In this document: positions 5,711 through 8,369 of the stretch, piece by piece
Layout: every line of letters begins with the position of its first letter
Numbering within the stretch: position 1 is the first letter of the stretch
NCBI GenBank assembly: GCA_903904805.1
Contig: CAIVDX010000358.1
Span: 1-8,369 of the forward strand
Length of the DNA: 8,369 bases
Direction of reading: 5' to 3'
DNA from: an uncultured Rhodospirillales bacterium
GTDB lineage: Bacteria; Pseudomonadota; Alphaproteobacteria; Acetobacterales; Acetobacteraceae
Program-made: the position numbers and the translations under genes
The notes under the pieces: model-generated
The model's database searches: none
What the model was told of the DNA's origin: nothing
What the model saw: the letters and a program-made list of their open reading frames with translations, nothing else

Positions 5711-6336
5711 GGTGATGTCCTTTCTGCGGCGATCTGCTGCTTCAACGCTTTATTCTCTGCCTGCAACGCGGCGATCCTTTCCTGCAAGCCGCCGATCGCG
5801 CCGGCAACATCATCGGCGTCGAATTTCTGCGGAATATGCTGGGGACAATTGATATCCCATGCCTCGACGCTGAACAGAATGACCTGCTCCGGCCGCCCAG
5901 CGCCGCCAGGCGGCATCAGACGCGCCTGCAACGCCGCGTCGCCCACAACCACCCGCGCGCGGCCCCATAGTTTGATGCGGCGGCGCTGGGCGTAGTCCAT
6001 CAGAAACAGGAAAGCACGATCATTCTCCGCCAGATTGCCGGTGGTGACATATTGCCGGTTGCCGGCGAGATCGACGAAGCCGAGCGTGTGCGCGTCAACC
6101 AGCTTGATGAACCCCTTGGGCCCGCCGCGATGCTGCGCATAGGGCTGGCCGGCGGCAGTCGCGGTGGCGAGATAGGCGGTGTCCACACCGGAGAGAAAGC
6201 CGATCAGATCCTCGGTGATCTCGGTGCGGAAGCCGCCGCTTGCCTCCAGCCGGGCGTATTGGGCACGCGCGCCGCGGCTGGTCTGTATCACCTTCACCGC
6301 TGCGGTGAAGGCGATGTCGCTCGACGGTGCGGTCAT
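5707..6336 (-). CDS. Pyridoxamine 5'-phosphate oxidase-family flavin-fold protein with C-terminal coiled coil
   Basis: A 209-residue split-barrel protein of the PNPOx-like superfamily. The barrel runs from about residue 45 to 160: VDTAYLATATAAGQPYAQHRGG (51-72), GFIKLVDAHTLGFVDLAGNRQYVTTGNL (75-102), RAFLFLMDYAQRRRIKLWGRARVV (107-130). These strands usually hold FMN, F420 or heme, and members are oxidoreductases or cofactor-binding proteins; it is not the biosynthetic PdxH. After DINCPQHIPQKF (161-172), which seems typical of this subgroup, comes a short coiled coil (about 176-205) with Ile181, Leu184, Ile188, Leu191, Asn195, Leu198 and Ile202 at a/d positions, likely an oligomerisation arm. 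The ATG at 6334-6336 has GGAG about 9 bases upstream. The stop overlaps the start of the DUF1348 gene by four bases; the SDR gene ends 32 bases upstream. Cytosolic; substrate unknown. Confidence 0.88.
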   Translation of the reverse strand: MTAPSSDIAFTAAVKVIQTSRGARAQYARLEASGGFRTEITEDLIGFLSGVDTAYLATATAAGQPYAQHRGGPKGFIKLVDAHTLGFVDLAGNRQYVTTGNLAENDRAFLFLMDYAQRRRIKLWGRARVVVGDAALQARLMPPGGAGRPEQVILFSVEAWDINCPQHIPQKFDADDVAGAIGGLQERIAALQAENKALKQQIAAERTSP

Positions 6337-6368
6337 TGTGCGTTCTCCATTCCTGCCGTGGGAACGGT

Positions 6369-7160
6369 TCAAGCGGCCGCGCGGCGGCGCTTGAACAGGA
6401 GCGTCATGAAGGCGAGGTCGAGACCGCGCGGCATGATCGGGGCGGTGCCCATCACGACCGCGGCGATGGGGCCGACATTCACCGAGCGCCGGGGCTGACG
6501 GACAGTGCGCATCACCGCGCGCGCCACTGTCGCCGGGCCGACCGAGGGGAACAGTGTGAGCAGCAGCGTGCCGCCCAGATTGGCCTTGTCGGCGCCGGCA
6601 AAGCCGGTGCGCACCGCCGGCGGGTGGATTGCCGAGACCGACACGCCAAAGCCGCGCAATTCGCTGTCCAGCGCGATCGAGAGATTGGTAACGAACGCCT
6701 TGGAGGCGGCATAGGCGGCAAAGAACGGCGTGGGGCGGGTGGCCACGGCGGCGGAGAGATTGACGATCTTGCCGGACCCGCGCTGCTTCATGCCGTGCGC
6801 CGCCCAATGGCTCAGGCGAGCGAGCGCCTGCACGTTGAGCCGCAGCAGCGCATCGAGCTTGCTCCATTCGGCATCGACGAACGCGCCGGACGCGCCGTGA
6901 CCGGCATTGTTGACGAGCACATCTGGCATATAGCCAAGCCGGTCGCGCTCGGCAAGGAACGCGTCGAGCGCGCCTGCATCGGACAGATCGACCGCTTCGA
7001 TCTGCGGACGGATCGGTCCGGACAGGGTGTTGGCCGCGGCCAGGAGCCGTTCTGGATCGCGCGCGACCATCAGCACGGCCGCACCCGAGGCGACGGCGAG
7101 CCGGGCGGTTTCGAGGCCGATGCCTTCGCTGGCGCCGGTGATGAGATAGGTGGTTGTCAT
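6369..7160 (-). CDS. Short-chain dehydrogenase/reductase (SDR) with altered catalytic serine
   Basis: A 263-residue classical-type SDR. The nucleotide-binding motif is TGASEGIG (8-15), with Arg34 after the second strand favouring NADP(H); NNAG is at 84-87, and Tyr150 and Lys154 form the YXXXK pair. The usual catalytic serine lies 13 residues before the Tyr; that position is Ala137 (sequence NLSAAVA), while Ser136 is one place early. Activity may be altered, or Ser136 may substitute. After PPAVRTGF (about 190-197) a C-terminal stretch PIAAVVMGTAPIMPRGLDLAFMTLLFKRRR is hydrophobic then basic, suggesting loose membrane or lipid contact. The substrate is unknown. The ATG at 7158-7160 is set by AGGAGA about 6 bases upstream and by the fold starting at once (MTTTYLITGAS). 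It sits 46 bases after the alpha/beta-hydrolase gene and 32 bases before the PNPOx-like gene, consistent with one operon. Confidence 0.92.
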   Translation of the reverse strand: MTTTYLITGASEGIGLETARLAVASGAAVLMVARDPERLLAAANTLSGPIRPQIEAVDLSDAGALDAFLAERDRLGYMPDVLVNNAGHGASGAFVDAEWSKLDALLRLNVQALARLSHWAAHGMKQRGSGKIVNLSAAVATRPTPFFAAYAASKAFVTNLSIALDSELRGFGVSVSAIHPPAVRTGFAGADKANLGGTLLLTLFPSVGPATVARAVMRTVRQPRRSVNVGPIAAVVMGTAPIMPRGLDLAFMTLLFKRRRAAA

Positions 7161-7206
7161 GGCAGATCTCCTGTGAGTTTGATGATGGGGATGACAGGGT
7201 TGGCGA

Positions 7207-8067
7207 TCAGGCCGCGCCGAAGAAGCTGGAGATCTCGGCGGCGACGCGCGCGGCATTCTCGTCGAGAACGAAATGACCAGCGTCGAGCCAGACCAGGCGC
7301 GCGGCGGGCAAATCGGCCAGGAACGCGATGGCGCCGGCCTCGACGAAGAACGGGTCGTGCTTGCCCCAGAGGATCAGCGAGCGCGGCTGATGCTGGCGGA
7401 AGGCGTGGTGCCAGCTTTCATAGAGCGCGACGTTGCTCTGGTAGTTCTCCAGCAGGTCGAGCTGATAGGCATCGGTGCCAGGTCGATCTAGCAGCGCCTG
7501 GTCGTGGGCCCAGTTGTCCGGGCTGATCGCCGCCGGATTCCTCGCGCCGACCATATACTGGAATTTCGTTGTTTCGGCCTGCAGAAAGGCGCGCGCGGCG
7601 GCCTCGGTGGTGGCGTCGCGGTGCTGCCACAGCGGCAGCAACAGCTGCTTGGGCAACGCGCCCACGCCGTCCAGGTAGGCATTGGCATTCTGGATCACGA
7701 AGCCGGCCACCTGCTGCGGCCGGCGGGTGAAGATGCGCCAGCCGATCGGGCCGCCATAATCATGCATGTAGAGCAGGAAGGAGCTCAGCCCGAGCTGGTC
7801 GATCAGCGACAGAACATTGTCGGCCAGCGCATCGAAGCTGTAAGCGAACTCGCTCGCCGTCGGGGCGTCAGACAAGCCGAAGCCGATATAATCTGGCGCG
7901 ATCACGTGGAAGCCCTCGGCCAACAGGGGGATCAGGTCGCGAAACATGAAGCTGCTGCTGGGAAAGCCATGCAGAAGGATGATTGTCGGCAGGCTCGGGT
8001 CGCCGGCTTCGCGGTAGAAGATCTGACGGCCATGAACGGTGGCGAAATGATGGAGGGTGGGGGACAT
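7207..8067 (-). CDS. Alpha/beta-hydrolase with aspartate nucleophile (haloalkane dehalogenase/epoxide hydrolase-like)
   Basis: A complete 286-residue cytosolic alpha/beta-hydrolase with no signal peptide. HGFP at 33-36 is the oxyanion loop. The nucleophile elbow is MHDYGGPIG, so the nucleophile is Asp103, as in haloalkane dehalogenases and epoxide hydrolases (HDWGG), and not Ser. The likely acid is Asp238 (WGKHDPFF) and the base His265 (DAGHFVLDE). A helical cap spans about 135-215 and contains QYMVG, NPAAISPDNW and DQALLDRPGTDAYQLDLLENYQSN, blocks common to a widespread group annotated only as alpha/beta-hydrolase. Residue 104 is Tyr where dehalogenases have the halide-binding Trp, so true dehalogenase activity is doubtful; epoxide or ester substrates are possible. 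The ATG at 8065-8067 has AGGAG about 8 bases upstream. It is the second gene of the minus-strand cluster, 91 bases after the AhpD-like gene with a strong hairpin between. Confidence 0.9.
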   Translation of the reverse strand: MSPTLHHFATVHGRQIFYREAGDPSLPTIILLHGFPSSSFMFRDLIPLLAEGFHVIAPDYIGFGLSDAPTASEFAYSFDALADNVLSLIDQLGLSSFLLYMHDYGGPIGWRIFTRRPQQVAGFVIQNANAYLDGVGALPKQLLLPLWQHRDATTEAAARAFLQAETTKFQYMVGARNPAAISPDNWAHDQALLDRPGTDAYQLDLLENYQSNVALYESWHHAFRQHQPRSLILWGKHDPFFVEAGAIAFLADLPAARLVWLDAGHFVLDENAARVAAEISSFFGAA

Positions 8068-8098
8068 TGAACAGGCTCCTGGGATGTCGCGCGCCAGT

Positions 8099-8136
8099 CC
8101 CGGAGGTGGCCGCCCTGCAGGCAGGGCGGCTCCGGG
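8099..8136 (-). other. Strong hairpin between the AhpD-like gene and the alpha/beta-hydrolase
   Basis: GCCGCCCTGC (8109-8118) and GCAGGGCGGC (8121-8130) are perfect 10-base inverted arms two bases apart, and CCCGGA (8099-8104) with TCCGGG (8131-8136) extends the stem past a 4-base bulge on one side. It lies 22 bases after the AhpD-like stop in the direction of transcription and ends 31 bases before the next start. There is no T-run, so it is more likely an mRNA-end or attenuating structure, or a dispersed palindromic element, than a full terminator. Confidence 0.6.
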
Positions 8137-8158
8137 TTGGCGGTGGATCTGGGGGGGA

Positions 8159-8369
8159 TCAGACGGCGGCGCGGGCCGTGACGAGCGGGAAGTCGATCTC
8201 GGTCTGGAAGACCTCGTTGACGTAGTTGGTCCAAGTGTTCAGCGCGACGTGCTGAACGATCTCGACCAGTTGGGCGTCGCTGTACCCAGCGGCGCGGACG
8301 GCGGCGAAATCGGCTGCGGCGATGTGCCCGCGGGCGCGGACCACCGCGACCGCGAAACGCACCGCCGCG
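8159..8369 (-). CDS. AhpD-like/carboxymuconolactone decarboxylase-family protein, C-terminal part
   Basis: The last 69 residues of a protein whose 5' end lies beyond the window. RFAVAVVRARGHIAAADFAA, then GYSDAQLVEIVQHVALNTWTNYVN and QTEIDFPLV, match the C-terminal helix pair of the all-helical AhpD/CMD family, in the branch usually annotated carboxymuconolactone decarboxylase-family protein. AhpD itself is an alkylhydroperoxidase with a CXXC site; that region lies outside the window, so peroxidase activity cannot be judged. The GTG at 8360-8362 is not taken as the start: the frame stays open to the window edge and the family has about 100 more residues. It is the first visible gene of the minus-strand cluster, 91 bases ahead of the alpha/beta-hydrolase. 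Confidence 0.85.
   Translation of the reverse strand, partial: AAVRFAVAVVRARGHIAAADFAAVRAAGYSDAQLVEIVQHVALNTWTNYVNEVFQTEIDFPLVTARAAV

Noticed and set aside
4160..5995. A 611-codon open frame on the plus strand across three minus-strand genes
   Set aside because: It lies antisense to the MDR, DUF1348 and part of the PNPOx-like genes, all of which match known families. Its translation is Arg/Gly/Ala/His-rich with no recognisable domain, as expected from high GC at third positions.
6327..7526. A 399-codon plus-strand open frame
   Set aside because: It is antisense to the SDR and hydrolase genes, low in complexity and rich in Arg, Gly and His; no family is recognisable.
8151..8157. Run of seven G, possibly a phase-variable tract or a sequencing indel
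   Set aside because: It lies just outside the stop of the AhpD-like gene, so length change would not alter a reading frame; seven bases is not unusual in this composition.

Overview
The window is 8.4 kb of GC-rich, tightly packed bacterial chromosome. The proteins look alphaproteobacterial. The IlvD start, the Ada fusion and the style of the small redox enzymes would fit Sphingomonadales or a near relative, but that placement is inferred from remembered protein similarity and was not tested. No RNA gene, insertion sequence, CRISPR array or phage gene was seen, and no gap between genes exceeds about 160 bases.

Left part (1-2613): the 5' end of ilvD (branched-chain amino acid synthesis) runs out of the window on the minus strand. 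It is divergent from ada, the fused methylation sensor and O6-methylguanine-DNA methyltransferase. ada converges on a short ArsC/Spx-like (YffB-type) gene. Upstream of that, on the same strand, is a YcaC-type isochorismatase-family hydrolase with a GTG start.

Middle (2614-4094): the YcaC-type hydrolase is divergent from an HxlR-family regulator. A perfect 7+7 inverted repeat covers the regulator's start codon, which is a strong candidate for its operator. A secreted alpha/beta-hydrolase (HGGG / GESAG esterase type) follows on the plus strand. Its 3' end overlaps the 3' end of the next, convergent gene by 61 bases.

Right part (4034-8369): six genes in a row lie on the minus strand. In order of transcription they are an AhpD/carboxymuconolactone-decarboxylase-like protein (only its C-terminus is in the window), an Asp-nucleophile alpha/beta-hydrolase, a short-chain dehydrogenase/reductase, a pyridoxamine-phosphate-oxidase-like flavin-fold protein with a C-terminal coiled coil, a DUF1348/NTF2-fold protein (start and stop overlap as ATGA), and a zinc-free medium-chain quinone-oxidoreductase-type enzyme. 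The first five look like one operon. The last is 102 bases further on and may have its own signal. The content suggests metabolism or detoxification of small reactive or xenobiotic molecules; no substrate can be read from the sequence.

The points most worth a second look are the HxlR operator, the SDR lacking its usual catalytic serine, the coiled-coil PNPOx-like protein, the strong hairpin between the first two operon genes, and the extended, overlapping C-terminus of the quinone oxidoreductase-like gene.
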